64,000 bases of DNA from NCBI GenBank assembly GCA_933228895.1, contig OW121853.1, forward strand, positions 126,686,133-126,750,132, in the 5' to 3' direction. The notes under the pieces were generated by a model. It made no database searches and had not been told where the DNA came from. It saw nothing but the letters and a program-made list of their open reading frames with translations. This DNA is from Platycnemis pennipes (lineage: Eukaryota; Arthropoda; Insecta; Odonata; Platycnemididae). Below are positions 42,085 through 53,080 of the stretch, piece by piece. The stretch's first letter is position 1; each line of letters begins with the position of its first letter. The translations under genes and the position numbers were made by a program.

Positions 42085-42575
42085 AATATTTATACAGCAC
42101 CAACGCTTCCACGGACAACACGTCCATCGTCTTCAGGGTGAGTGAATTGAATTAGTGTGAGTTAATGAAAGCCGTTGAGATTTATCCATAAACAGTTACA
42201 ACAATCAGGTTACTTTTGATTGGCTGGAAGGATCTAAATTTGAATAAAAAGGAGGTGCTCTATCTTTTTTATTTTCTTTAAAATAGGATTATACTAATTG
42301 CTAAGTTTATGACCCGTGTCTCGATTAAAATTATTTTTGTTAAACCGGATCTCAATTGCCTCTTTAGCAAGCCTGTCCCAGAAGTTGTTGGAACGGCAGA
42401 TTAATTTGGCGCTGTCCCATTTCATCCTGTGGTCCCGAGTGATACTATGTTCAGCCACAGCAGACATATCTGGTTGTTTAAGCCTAAAATGCCTCAGATG
42501 CTCTTTTAGCTTGGTGGCTCTCGTTCTACCAGTCTCCTCCTCGTAGACTTGGCCACATTCACAGGAGATCTGTTA
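42085..42575 (-). pseudogene. Penelope-like element, GIY-YIG endonuclease end
   Basis: Minus-strand frame from about 42572: ISCECGQVYEEETGRTRATK, LKEHLRHFRLKQPDMSAVAE, HSITRDHRMKWDSAKLI and FWDRLAKEAIEIRFNKNNF, stopping at 42294. It is the C-terminal zinc-linked GIY-YIG domain of Penelope-like retroelements, but the expected 'YxGETGR' is YEEETGR, so a core Gly is lost. Downstream at about 42135-42095, CACCCTGAAGACG...GGAC-GTGTT-GTCC...GAAGC resembles a hammerhead core with one changed base in GAAAC. The upstream RT is absent. Confidence 0.72.
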
Positions 42576-42620
42576 GACACCAGGGGTCATTAGGCCTACG
42601 GGGTCCTTCACCTTAACTAG

Positions 42621-42660
42621 TTGGTCTCTCAGTTTACTTATTGGTCTCTCAGTTTACTTA
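42621..42660. repeat. Exact 20-bp tandem duplication
   Basis: TTGGTCTCTCAGTTTACTTA occurs twice head to tail, with a partial third start (TTGG) after it. Probably replication slippage. Confidence 0.85.
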
Positions 42661-42734
42661 TTGGTTTATGGACTGTATCTACGTTTTATCTCTCTCACTC
42701 GTGGCACTCGTGGAAGTGTAATGCATACTCAACC

Positions 42735-43465
42735 AAGTGTGGCCAGAGGAAACATTCCCATCTTCTTGGCGAGAGACGGTGATATTAACGATTCCTAAAC
42801 ATGGAAAGATAATTCGGATCCCTATAATTACCGTCCCATCTCACTGTCTAGCTGCCAGTGTAAGCTCATGGAGAGAATGGTTAATCGTCGGCTTGTCTGG
42901 TGCTTGGAGCGGTGAAACCTTATCTCAAGTGTCCAATGTGGATTTTGTTGAGGCAAGTCTACGACTGACCACCTTGTGCGTATTGACAATTTCATCCAGG
43001 AAGCCTTTATTATGCGCCAAAATGTCATCGCGGTCCTTTTCGATTTGGCGGCCTATGACAGAGTCTGGCGCTGGAAAATTCTCAAGACGCTACATGACTA
43101 GGGTTTCAAAGTCAACCTACCAAAGTTCATTAGACATTTTTTATCAGACCGTGTTTTTAAAGTAAGAATCGGCAAAGCCTCTGAAATTCCTATCAACAAG
43201 ACAGCGGAGTCCCACAAGGGTCTGTGCTTAGCGTAACGCCAGTGGCGATAGAGGTGAATGATATAGTAGAGTGCATTAAGGCTCAGGTCTTGGGCTCCCT
43301 CTTCGTGGACGGTCTGGATATTTTCTGCCGGGCATCCAAGTCTGTTTTGGCGAGAATACAGATTCAAATTACTCTGAATAACCTGGAAAAGTGGTCACAA
43401 CAGAACGGCTTTCGTTTCTCCGTCAGTAAGACAAAGTGCGTACATTTTAGCCGGAGGTGAGGTGT
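42735..43465 (+). pseudogene. I-like reverse transcriptase fragment
   Basis: Reads in shifting frames: WPEETFPSSWRETVILTIPK, then ERMVNRRLVWCLER-like text, FIQEAFIMRQNVIAVLFD-like text, and from 43224 LSVTPVAIEVNDIVECIKA and GSLFVDGLDIF. The catalytic FVDD is FVDG, so it is dead even apart from the shifts. It ends NGFRFSVSKTKCVHFSRR, where copy A and B continue to the thumb. Truncated at both ends; Harbinger sequence follows at 43470. Confidence 0.75.
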
Positions 43466-43469
43466 ACAG

Positions 43470-43881
43470 CATCAGTACTAGGCGATGAGGCTTTCAGGTT
43501 GGCTGAAACACTTAAGAAACCCTACCCAAGAAGTTCACTATTGACTGCAAAACAAAGTATATAACTATAGACATAATAGGGTACGGCGTGTAGTGGAGAA
43601 TGCATTTGGATTACTTTGCAGTCGATTTAGACTATTTTATCGATACATGTGCTTAAAACTTGAGACGATAGACCAGGTAGTAAAGTGTGCTTGTGCCCTG
43701 CATAACTTTAGATATAAATCGATTGCTGGCATCTGAGGATGTTTTGCCTACCTTACCGTCATTGTTAGATAGACAAGGTGGAAATAACACAAAGTTTATT
43801 GCTCAGCGGATTGGAAATGAAAGAGCAGATTATTTTTTTAATGAAGGACAGGTTCCATTTCAATGGAATATTGTTCAATAG
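43470..43881 (+). pseudogene. Harbinger transposase, C-terminal fragment
   Basis: Begins GDEAFRLAETLKKPYPRSSL with the second catalytic Asp (GDEAF), then after stops RRVVENAFGLLCSRFRLFYR with the catalytic Glu (VVENAFG) and LKLETIDQVVKCACALHNF, ending QVPFQWNIVQ-stop at 43881. Pattern and spacing are those of HARBI1/PIF transposases of the 'vEnAFGilasRfR' type, a different lineage from the element at 24195-30860 (IERAFGLLKGRW). The first Asp region is absent. Confidence 0.72.
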
Positions 43882-43889
43882 CTTTTATT

Positions 43890-44780
43890 TCGGTCAGTTT
43901 AATTGAATATTTTTTAGTAAAATGTTATCATGTGGAATAAAAAGAAAAACATTTCTCCAATCCTTACAATGTGTTTGCGGTAAATGAGAAAGTTTTACTT
44001 GGAATAATTGAGCAATGCAAGCAAAATAAAGTTTAATTTTCCCATCTGTGATAAACTGTTTAAGACGTACTCCACAGGGGTAATACTCATGAACTTGGAC
44101 CAAGAGAAAACTATTATAGGAACCGATGACATGTTGAGTACATGGACCTACGTGTACATGGAGCAAAAATATTTGCTCATAGCTTTAGGCACCTAGGTGC
44201 CTAAAACACTTGGACCCGGTTGGAAACCCGAGGACTCTTCTTCCAGTCTATTCGCCGGGAAAAACTGAGATCCTTCAATAACTGCATTTGTTAAAAGTCT
44301 TAAAATCAAACCATTCAAAATTTATAATATCACGACAGAAATTACAGGCCCTCTAAATAAAATTTGTTTCAAAATTCCACTCGGATGATTGGGTGATATT
44401 GTAGAATTGAACATTAATCAATCAGATACTAGAAAACCTTACAAAAATCTATTTTTGGTGCTCAAAATCATGATCAAGGTCAAGGATTAACTTTAAACTG
44501 CACTCCATACACGCAAATAATGAAAGTAATGGTGGATAGTTTGTCAGTGCACGTAAATACATATCAACAATGCAAAAATTGAATAACAAAAATTCAACAA
44601 CCATTTACATGATGCCAGAACAAATTGAAGAACATGAATACATAAATGTCACAGTCATTGAATTGATAATTACTTAAAACAACAGGTTAGAATGCTTTAC
44701 ACGTCCCCAACCATAATGCTCACTTGAGGTAGTTTTCCTTGGCACAATCACATCTTTCAGGAATTCCGTGCTCTTATACC
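43890..44780. other. No recognisable gene; contains a 22-bp palindrome
   Basis: AT-rich. The perfect palindrome at 44184-44205 (halves TTTAGGCACCT / AGGTGCCTAAA) is preceded by GAGCAAA-AATA-TTTGCTC at 44161-44178. Nothing else recognised. Confidence 0.4.
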
Positions 44781-44783
44781 TTG

Positions 44784-45170
44784 AGTTGGAAGAGAATGCA
44801 CATCTTCCACCCCAGATCCCATCTCCTTACTTTGTTCAATCTTCTTCTTCTCCTGTAGAAACGTAGATCTGAGGCTCGCCAATGTCTTCATAACTGATTC
44901 CGGCGTAAGTTTAAACTCTCACCATTGCACAAATGGCTGCATTCCTCGCATCTATGTTTTTGTATTCACAGTTTATTACGTTCCAAAGCGATTCGTGTTT
45001 CCTGTATCGCTCAATTAATAACATGGTCTCTCTTTCAGGAAGGGAGATCCTATGTATCTTGCTCAAACTTTCCCGCACCGCCATTGCGTCCGCTTCAGCT
45101 TCTAGTTCGGGATTGTGATTCAATATCGATTTTTTCGATTGTGCTGGCCACATTTACGCAGAAAAGAAGA
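44784..45170 (-). pseudogene. MADF-type DNA-binding domain fragment
   Basis: Minus-strand frame RISLPERETMLLIERYRKHE, SLWNVINCEYKNIDARNAAI, a one-base shift near 44925, then FKLTPESVMKTLASLRSTFL and QEKKKIEQSKEMGSG, ending at a GTATAAG donor near 44784. This matches the MADF domain ('LIelyrxhpcLWd...YknrdaRnaA...V...LRstfxxExkk...SGSG'). The 5' side is cut by I-like copy C at 45193. The apparent 29-nt gap at the shift is too short for an intron and is read as a frameshift. Confidence 0.65.
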
Positions 45171-45780
45171 CGGACTTTAACTTTGGTAATAGCCCCCTGC
45201 GGGTAGGGGGATTGAGAATACTCCCGCAGTATCCCTGCTTGTCGTAAGAGGCGACTAAAAGGGCGGGGAGACAACCCCGAAAACAAACCCAGAGCCAGCA
45301 AGGGTTGAGCCCGGGCAGTCTTGTGGGTCAACTGTCTGTGTGCGGCCATAACACTTGGCCTGCGATCCACCCGCATGTTTGCCGTGCGCGGAGACCCGTA
45401 AGGAGGAGAAGGGGATCCTGGAGGGTGAGGTCCGTGGTTCCCAGCTGGGTTGCGGATACCCGGTATGGACTACGAGACAATACCCCTCTTTGGCCCCGGA
45501 TTCACTGTGTACGGGCGGCCGGGAGCTAGCCACTCCCGGTCAATCGGCTTCCGATACGTTCGGTGGCGAGTGCCAGGTAGGTGGGGGTCTGCGTAGGGCG
45601 GTCGGAGATGTACGGGTTTGGTGGGCCCGTGCATTCAAGATCCAACCCGAAACAGGCAACCACCTCTAGGGTGCTATATCCCTCGGGTAGCCCTGACTAC
45701 CGCACCGGTTTGCGGTGCGGCGTCCCGAATATGTGGCTCCGTGGTGGGTGGGGAGCTCGGGGGAAGAATCTATTATTGGC

Positions 45781-46746
45781 ATGGAGGTTAAAAACCAACC
45801 ACCAATTAAGAGATCCCGCCCGGATACGCGTGGGGGAGAACCTGTTTCGTCCGCCTCTAGGCGGTTTGTAGTGATGAAGTGTTTAAAAGAAGGGGAGACA
45901 CTTAAGCGAGTGTCCCCCTTTCTCATTCGAAAAGTACTGTCGGCTGCAGTGCCTGGGGATCTAAAGTCTGCAAAAAAGCTGCGAGAAGGAACTTTGCTGA
46001 TAGAAACGGCAACTCCGCAGCAAAGTGGCAAGTTACTGTCCATGAAAAGTCTCCATGACATTCCAGTAATGGTGGAGGTACACCGAACCCTCAACACCAG
46101 TCGGGGAGTAATCTCCCATTACGACCTGCTGTACGTTGAAGTCGATGAGATCAAGAGAGAGATGGCTTCTCAGGGAGTAGTTGATGCTCGTCGACTTACA
46201 ACGAAGCGCGACGGTGAAGTAGTTAACACTACCTCAGTCGTGTTAACGTTTGCACGTGACAGTCTCCCCGACAAGGTTTTCGTCGGGTATGAATTGGTAC
46301 CAGTGCGGCCATTCATACCGGCGCCCATGCGCTGCTTCCAGTGCCAGCGCTTCGGCCACATCGCCACGCGATGTGAGGGCGAGGCCACCTGCCCGCGCTG
46401 CGGCCTGGAGGAGCACGAGGGTGCGGAATGTACCAAAGACCCACGCTGCGTGAACTGCGAGGGTACGCATCCAACGTATTCTCGCAAGTGTCCGAAAATG
46501 GTAGAAGAGCGAAAGGTCATGGAGATTAAGACAGTAGAGAAAGTAACTTACTTTGAGGCACGGAAAAGGTTCAGGGCCCTTGTAGCACCGACCTTTTCTA
46601 AATCCTTTGCGTCCGTGGCAACAGTAAAGAAAACCACCCAAGGAACTCAGACTGACAGGAACGATAACAATATGACAGCCGAACTGAAGGAAGTAGCCAA
46701 GCCGGCTAAGGCAACTAATCCGGAACAAAAAAAAATCCTCCATTAA
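45781..46746 (+). pseudogene. ORF1 of I-like copy C (frameshifted near C-terminus)
   Basis: Zinc-knuckle protein nearly identical to ORF1 of copy B; ATG at 45781 corresponds to 5032 (frame open from 45715). All three knuckles are intact (CFQCQRFGHIATRC, CPRCGLEEHEGAEC, CVNCEGTHPTYSRKC). A one-base change in an A-run (EQKK, about 46730) shifts the frame and stops it at 46746. The normal C-terminal part continues in another frame from about 46790 (REKTPSPGPCGLAKLVPQES). Confidence 0.85.
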
Positions 46747-46987
46747 TGCAAATGGTTCCCCAAACAAGAACCAATCAAAATGCACCACCGTGGTGGCGCT
46801 GAAGAAGCGCGAAAAGACGCCATCTCCCGGCCCCTGCGGACTAGCCAAGCTAGTGCCACAGGAGTCGATGGAGGAGGACGATAGTCCCTCGGAGACTCAA
46901 GTCCTCCTCGCCAGACAAAAGGGAAGAAGCACCGTATTCGGCGCTGATTCTTTTAATTTTTATATTATTTATTTATTTAATATTATT

Positions 46988-48173
46988 ATGGCTTTTATAT
47001 TACAGTGGAACTGTAATGGTTTTTATCGACATAAGGAGGAGCTTGCAATTTTAATCCGTGATATTAACCCCTCGTTTATGTCTCCAAGGGGCGCATTTTA
47101 AAGCATTGGACAAAGGTGAATTAAAAGGGTATAATGTTGAAAGGTTTGATGACCTCAGCGGCCAGAGAGCACATGGCGGAGTGGCGATTGCTGTCCGGGA
47201 GGCCCTTTACACCTCTCGAGTTCAGCTCGCTACTCCGTTTCAGGCTGTGGCCATTTCCACTTACGCCCCTCAAAAACTTACCATATGCAACGTGTACCTA
47301 CCGGAGGGTGCACCGGTGACTCGCAGCAACCTTGAATCACTTGTCCGACAGTTGCCAAGGCCCTTTATTTTATTGGGTGACTTTAACGCCCACGATCTCC
47401 TATGGGGAAGCTCTAGAGGCCAATGCACTAGGAGGGGACGGATTTTAGCCAGTTTTATTCTTGATTTTAACCTATTTTTACTCAATATTGGGGAGAAAAC
47501 ACGTTTTAACGCTTTTAATGGAGAGAATTCTGCAATAGACCTTTGTCTATCGTCAGGTAGTCTTTTTAGCAAGCTGAACCTGTCCGTACACACAGATCTC
47601 TGTGGGAGCGACAGGGTTTGGCGTCAAAAGATTTTAATGCAATTACATCGTTGGGGATTTAGGGGCAATCTACCTATTTTTATTAAGAATTTTTTAACAC
47701 ACCGAGTTTTTAGAGTAAGGATAGGTAAACACCTATCAAAGCAATTCACGATGGAAAATGGAGTGCCACAGGGCTCAGTCCTCAGCGTGACGTTGTTCGC
47801 CATTGCGATCAACGACGCCAGTGAGTGCATCAAGGGGCCTGTTATGGGATCTTTGTTTGTCGACGACCTGGCTGTTTTCTGCCGGTCGTCCAAACTAGCC
47901 ACCGCTGCCAGGCAAATTCAGCTTTGCCTAAACAAACTTGATGAATGGTCCAACAGGAACGGCTTCCGTTTCTCAGCGGAGAAAACAAAATACATCCATT
48001 TTCATCGGAAAAGAGGGTACCCTGAGTTACGACGCGGTGACAGACTTCTTCCGTATGTTGATTCTGTTCGTTTTCTCGGGATGGTGTTGGATTCGAGGCT
48101 TAATTGGAAAGAGCACATCCGAGTTTTAAAAGATAAATGTTTTAAAGTTTTAAATATCCTAAGGGTTTTATAA
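46988..48173 (+). pseudogene. ORF2 of I-like copy C (deleted between EN and RT)
   Basis: Starts MAFILQWNCNGFYRHKEELA at 46988. A 2-base loss near 47078 shifts the frame. From about 47095 the endonuclease is open (GDFNAHD, LCGSD) and fuses directly to the RT palm (RVWRQKILMQLHRWG), keeping GVPQGSVLS and SLFVDDLAVF. The stop at 48171-48173 is a single change from TCA to TAA relative to copy B. The missing 378 residues span the end of EN to RT motif A. It cannot make an active protein. Confidence 0.85.
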
Positions 48174-48226
48174 AATTCGACTTGGGGTGCAGATCGCACC
48201 ACCATGCTTTTATTTTATAGAGCTAT

Positions 48227-48620
48227 GGTTATCTCCGGTTTTGAACTATCTAATGGCATCTCAGCAATCCCTTAATTATTAGACATAGCTGTGAAAGTGT
48301 TTCTACTGCCATTTAAATTACATATTTTTAGAGAATACTTTAATCCATTTAAGTAACTCCGAGGAAAATTCATAGGACCCGATAAAAATAAATCTTGGTG
48401 GATTTGAAATCTGAAGACAGCAAACATCTTTGAATATGTCAATTTCTTTTAAGGTAAAGATACATGGAAAAATTTACTTGAAGATTCTGGTCATCCACAT
48501 GAAAATATGTTACTGAAATTTCAAACATATTTGAAGCCTATGACTAATTAAACACCGAAGCTGATAATAATACCGTAGAATAAGAAATAACACCACCTGT
48601 ACATTTATTCAGTGGTACCT
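48227..48620. other. No recognisable gene
   Basis: AT-rich sequence between the broken end of copy C and a Harbinger fragment. It may be the 3' part of that Harbinger. Confidence 0.3.
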
Positions 48621-48629
48621 TTTTACTAA

Positions 48630-49190
48630 AGTAATCCCTCTCATTGTAATTAATTATGTGGTGGGGCAACAATGGCAACATGAGTACCATCAATTACTCC
48701 AATAGCCCCCGGAAAGCCGTATTTATCGTAGAATCTGCATTAAATTCAAAGCTAATTAGACCATTTGTACGCATAGGTTGATTCATTAATTGTTCCTGAC
48801 ACTAGATTTTAATGTTTTTGATTGGTCTGGGAAAGATTTCAATTAACACAACCTAATTCTTCTACGAACATACCTCTGTCTACGTGCCACCACAAAGTCA
48901 GGAGTCAGGTCCATCGACACCCATCGTCTAAATACGTGATCGTTGATTGCGGATGACACTTCTTCGACACACATGCTGACACAACTTCTCTCCATCGCCG
49001 TGTAAATGCCTTGAGTTACATTTGCTTGGTATGGGCCACCACCAAAGAATCTTAGCGCCGCTGAAACTTAAAATGATATGCCCGTTTATACGTGGTGAAG
49101 GATAAAGCAATTCCATCAACATGCCCACCTGTTTTTCTTGCATTTTACGTGTATAAGCAATGCACGAAATGGGTGACTAACTTATAACGA
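48630..49190 (-). pseudogene. Harbinger transposase fragment (N-terminal to first Asp)
   Basis: On the minus strand: EKQVGMLMELLYPSPR, then in shifted frame GPYQANVTQGIYTAMERSCV, SMCVEEVSSAINDHVF, and after a gap FPGAIGVIDGTHVAIVAPP (48740-48660), which contains the first catalytic Asp. Order and spacing match HARBI1-type transposases ('Y...vg...gisqstvsrcv.ev...i...v'). The region after the first Asp decays. Distinct from the copy at 51640-49497. Confidence 0.65.
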
Positions 49191-49496
49191 ACAATTGATT
49201 TTAACGTAAAAGTATTATATGTTGTTGCAAAGAACGATTACAAAAAAGTGGGCGAACCTAACCAATAGCATTATTGTTTACAGGTATATAATAAAGCTAC
49301 TTAGAGAGCCCCGATGACTAATCCAACATTTAACATTGCTCTGTACGCAGCATCAAAGAATAATGTACGGATAATATCGATGGCAGAGCAAACAAACCAT
49401 AAACAGAGACATAATCTATGCATAATCGAATTATGCGGAACATGAATTTACGATCATCTGCCTAATTCTCCTTTCAGCAATCAAGTCTATCTATAT

Positions 49497-51640
49497 TCAT
49501 TCTATTGCCTGCAATGCGTTCATATTCCTTCCAACAACACCTTCATCTTCGATTCCAAAATCTATCTCTTCGTCCCCTTCCTCTATGTCAGGGTCGTTTA
49601 AGTTTTCATCAATGCACATGTTTTGGAGCACACAACATGCATTAATAATCCTGCTTCCAGTTTGAGGAGCATAATGAAGGACACAATGTTTCAGTAAGTA
49701 TCAAAATCTCATCTTTAACAACCCATTGCATCATTCAATTACAGATCTAATATGGTTATGTCTTTCGTTGTAAGCCCACTCTGTTGAGTTACGTTCAACA
49801 TCAAGCACAGGAGTCAATAACCAAGGTCTATGTGTCACCTTTAAAATAAATATAATGTGGACCATATGCATAAATATTCCATCCATGGAAATCAGGGCTA
49901 ATAAACACTGGTTTAAAGAACAAAAATGTACCTAGAAGATAGAATGTATTGCCTCTGTTATAATGCTCCCGCATAACAGGTTGGACGTTGCTGTTACTCC
50001 AGATATAATTATCGTGAGTCCTACCGGGATATCTAGCGTCCCATCTAGCGACATTCATGATCTCATCTTTGAGTCATAAATCTGTAAAAGGATTAATCCG
50101 CAGATGATAAATAATTGCTGACATCATAGTAAATGCTATTTGAAGTATTGAAACGTTGAACTCACCAGCTGAACATTTATTGAGTGATATCCCTTTCTAT
50201 TTACATATATATGCTCCGGATGTTGCAGAGGAGGAAATTGAAACATGGGTGCAATCAATACAACCGACCACTCCTGGCATTTGATATTTCGTCCAAAACC
50301 TGTGATTTAGACCTAATTGTATTCATTTGAATAATTACTTGCAAAGTATCAATGAATCTTTAACGGCTTCCTCGGGAGTCGGCATGATATTTCAAATGGA
50401 ATCTTCGGGAAAGCTAGTTAAAAGCAAATTGAATAATTACCCATTACGAATAGGAGTCATTTCTTGTATGTTCACTGGAAACCTGACCCAACTCTTAAAA
50501 ATTCTGTTGTTGGTCAAGAATGACGATACATTTTTTTTATTGATCTTATGAGCACTGGCTAACTGCCGAAAACACATAGTGTCCAATGTCCGTTTGATAA
50601 CTGCCAGAAGCTAGAAATCTTAAGAGTTGTTAGTTCCTGTAAAATTTATCATTACATATTTGAAACGCTTCCAGCTTAAAATATGTTACCGTTCCATGCA
50701 ATAACGTTTCTATCCATTCCACGCACGTGGTCCAAGGACATATGGGTATTGCTGGAAATGAGAAGGCGGATGCAGCTGCAAAAGAAGCGCTAAATATCCC
50801 TGAGCCGACGACGACGCTAGTACCCTATCAGGATCTGCAAGCCTCTCTCCGTAAAATAGTCCTAGAGCAGTGGAGTGCACTTTGGAGCGATGTCCTAAAC
50901 AATAAGTTTCGGGCAATTAAACCGGTAACGTCAGGGTGGCCCACTTCCGTCAGGGGTAGTCGCAGAGAAGAAGTGGTCATCACACGATTAAGAATCGGGC
51001 ATTGCGCCGACCCACTCGTTCCTCTTTACAGAAGAGAAAATTCCTCCGCGATGTGATGACTGTGACTGTCCTCTCAGTGTGCGACATATCCTGACGGAGT
51101 GTGACAAATACCGGGACACACGTAACAGGCTAGGCATCAACGGCGACCTAGAACACGTTCTAGGCAACGATGCTGATCGCCTATGCCATGTTATTACCTT
51201 TTTAAAAGAAATAAACTTAATGAATAAAATCTAATTTATTGTCATAAACTGGACCTTTTATACTGCCTTTGATTTTTAGTCTCTATTTATATTTCTACTT
51301 TTTTATATTTCTACATATTTATTATTATAAATTAGATTGTGCGTGGTGCAAGATGACCATAGTTGTCGACGCACCCTATAAACCTAAATCTACTACTACT
51401 ACTACTTCTATCCATTCCATACTTGCACAGCAGTATTTAACTCAGAACTCGGGTTGGTTCTACAGAGCATTGCTTAAACATTTCAATAGCATCGTTCGCG
51501 AGGCGTTTACTCAATCTATATTACCTAATAAATTGATGGTCTTGTAGAGAAAATGGATCATCGCGCTCCCGAAAACTTCGTCCTCTTCCGATTGCATTTT
51601 CTTTCGCTTCTTCAAGGGCATGAACCGCATGGCACTGCAT
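49497..51640 (-). pseudogene. Harbinger transposase, interrupted by an I-like fragment
   Basis: Minus-strand HARBI1-type gene in pieces. The N-terminus at 51600-51430 holds RSFRERDDPF and YRLSKRLANDAIEMFKQC. An I-like insertion follows (50722-51412). The reading then continues with NRIFKSWVRFPVNIQEM, the first Asp at about 50285-50250 (VPGVVGCIDCTHVSI), MNVARWDARYPGRTHDNYIW (50058 on), and the C-terminus HNHIRSVIE (catalytic Glu, followed by a stop), INACCVLQNMCIDENLNDPD and NMNALQAIE-stop at 49497. The second Asp block is damaged (FYLLGTF). A parallel, uninterrupted N-terminal copy is at 33985-34480. Confidence 0.75.
50722..51412 (+). mobile_element. I-like 3' fragment inserted in Harbinger
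   Basis: A 5'-truncated insertion with 14-bp duplication TTCTATCCATTCCA (50708-50721, 51413-51426). It codes the RNase H end (VQGHMGIAGNEKADAAAKEA), ITRLRIGHCA, a shift, the zinc motif region and NLMNKI-like end near 51233. The hairpin GGTGC (51345-51349) / GCACC (51371-51375) and a tail of four to five TAC repeats follow. The matching Harbinger copy at 34.2 kb shows the site without the insertion. Confidence 0.9.
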
Positions 51641-51717
51641 TGAAAGCCACATTTCCTCTTAAGCTCTCAAGTGACCGAATACTTTCATGCACTCTCTTCA
51701 GTAACCTTGGAAACAAA

Positions 51718-51865
51718 ATATCGCATGCGAAAATAAGTTTCCCTTGCTCTACACCCACTCGATACGTGCCATGCGAAAATTATCGCATGGGAAAAGGATG
51801 CGATCGCTCAAGAATACCGCTTCACGTTTCGCATGCGATAATCGGCTATTATCGCATGCGAAATT
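51718..51865. repeat. Cluster of TCGCATGCGA palindromes
   Basis: ATCGCATGCGAAAA near 51719; the inverted pair CCATGCGA...TCGCATGG at 51769-51790; and a 16-bp inverted repeat TTTCGCATGCGATAAT (51827-51842) / ATTATCGCATGCGAAA (51848-51863) with a 5-base loop. It lies upstream of the Harbinger N-terminus, so it may be subterminal transposase-binding sequence. Confidence 0.7.
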
Positions 51866-51899
51866 TATCACACGGTTTCGAGAATAGGGTCCCAGGACT

Positions 51900-53080
51900 A
51901 GAAATAAAGTGCGTAGTGATATGAACACTTCACTTTATTTCGAAATTAAGTAATTTAGTAGCCTTTAATTGTCCGGCGCTTCACAAGAGCGGAAGTAATT
52001 TGTAAGCAGGGACGATAGATGCTTGATACAATTGCTCCTACAAGATAAGTCTTCGCAACCATTTCCAGTATAGAAACAGTGGGCGTCGCGATGGATGTCA
52101 ACTTACAATCTTTACTATCCCAAAAACGTCGAAATATACGGATTTTAAAGTAATTATAAAGTGTCATGTAATCATACTCATCAGTACGGAAATTATGAGT
52201 ACATTTTTTTTGGAATCAATGATGAACACAATAGTCGTGCGTTAATGTGGAAGTTTGTACGTTGAAACGAAGGAACCTAACTACCTTCGATAAACGTGAA
52301 AAACACCACGCAGCCCCAATCGTGTAATGTTTGAAAGATTCAAGTGCCCTGCGGAGATAATCGTAGGTGATTCACAGGCTGGCTTATCTATCCATTCCGG
52401 TGGTTTCTGCTAGAAATTGTTTTTCAATGAAAAATCACATTAGAATCACATGAAACATCCAAAAAATGGAGGAAAACAAATGCAAAGTACCTTTCCACCT
52501 GCTTCAGGCGTGTGCGACGAAATAACTAATAATTAAATACACAAATACGCTTCCTGGCTCTTAATTAACATTAAAATATTATAATTATAAGCTCAAATTA
52601 AAAATAAAATTTTTAGAAAATCATTCTTACATTCTTTAGCGTAAATATACTAATTACTTGATCTGCAGGTATACCGAAGTCACGGTGGACGGACATGAGG
52701 ACTGTCGTGTGCGATAAATAACAAGCCAATCCGTAAGGAAGGAGAACGATAGTTTTAATATTGCACCGAAAAGAAGTACATTACGATTCGGCTCGTACAA
52801 CCAAAGGTCACGTTCGCGTGGCCCGGAAATTGGTACGTGACTGACGTCACTCTGTCTTGAAAAGTCAAGCATTTTGAAATACAATTGACGACAGAGATAA
52901 CCGTAGCGCAACCACAACCGCAATATGGTAGCAAGCCAAAACTAATAAAAATAACAACATGAGAAACTGAATACATGACGAGGACTAATCCACTTAGTGT
53001 GTTTTTTCCGCATGAATTTCGTAAGTACGATTTTAATCGATAACGTAAATGAATTCACTTAGTAAAATTCCACAGACTTT
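51900..53080. other. No recognisable gene
   Basis: AT-rich sequence; several short frames, none with a known domain. Confidence 0.35.

Larger units (their letters stand above)
45193..48226 (+). mobile_element. I-like non-LTR retrotransposon copy C, internally deleted and 3' truncated
   Basis: The 5' end CCCCCTGCGGG is identical in kind to copies B and F. Leader, ORF1 and ORF2 start are collinear with copy B at very high identity. ORF2 lacks the stretch equivalent to copy B 6877-8010 (1134 bp), and the element ends abruptly at about 48226 in the RT thumb, without RNase H or tail. It is the closest relative of copy B in the window. Confidence 0.9.

Noticed and set aside
44896..44930. Intron inside the MADF fragment
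   Set aside because: Only about 29 nt long, too short to splice; a single-base frameshift restores the domain.
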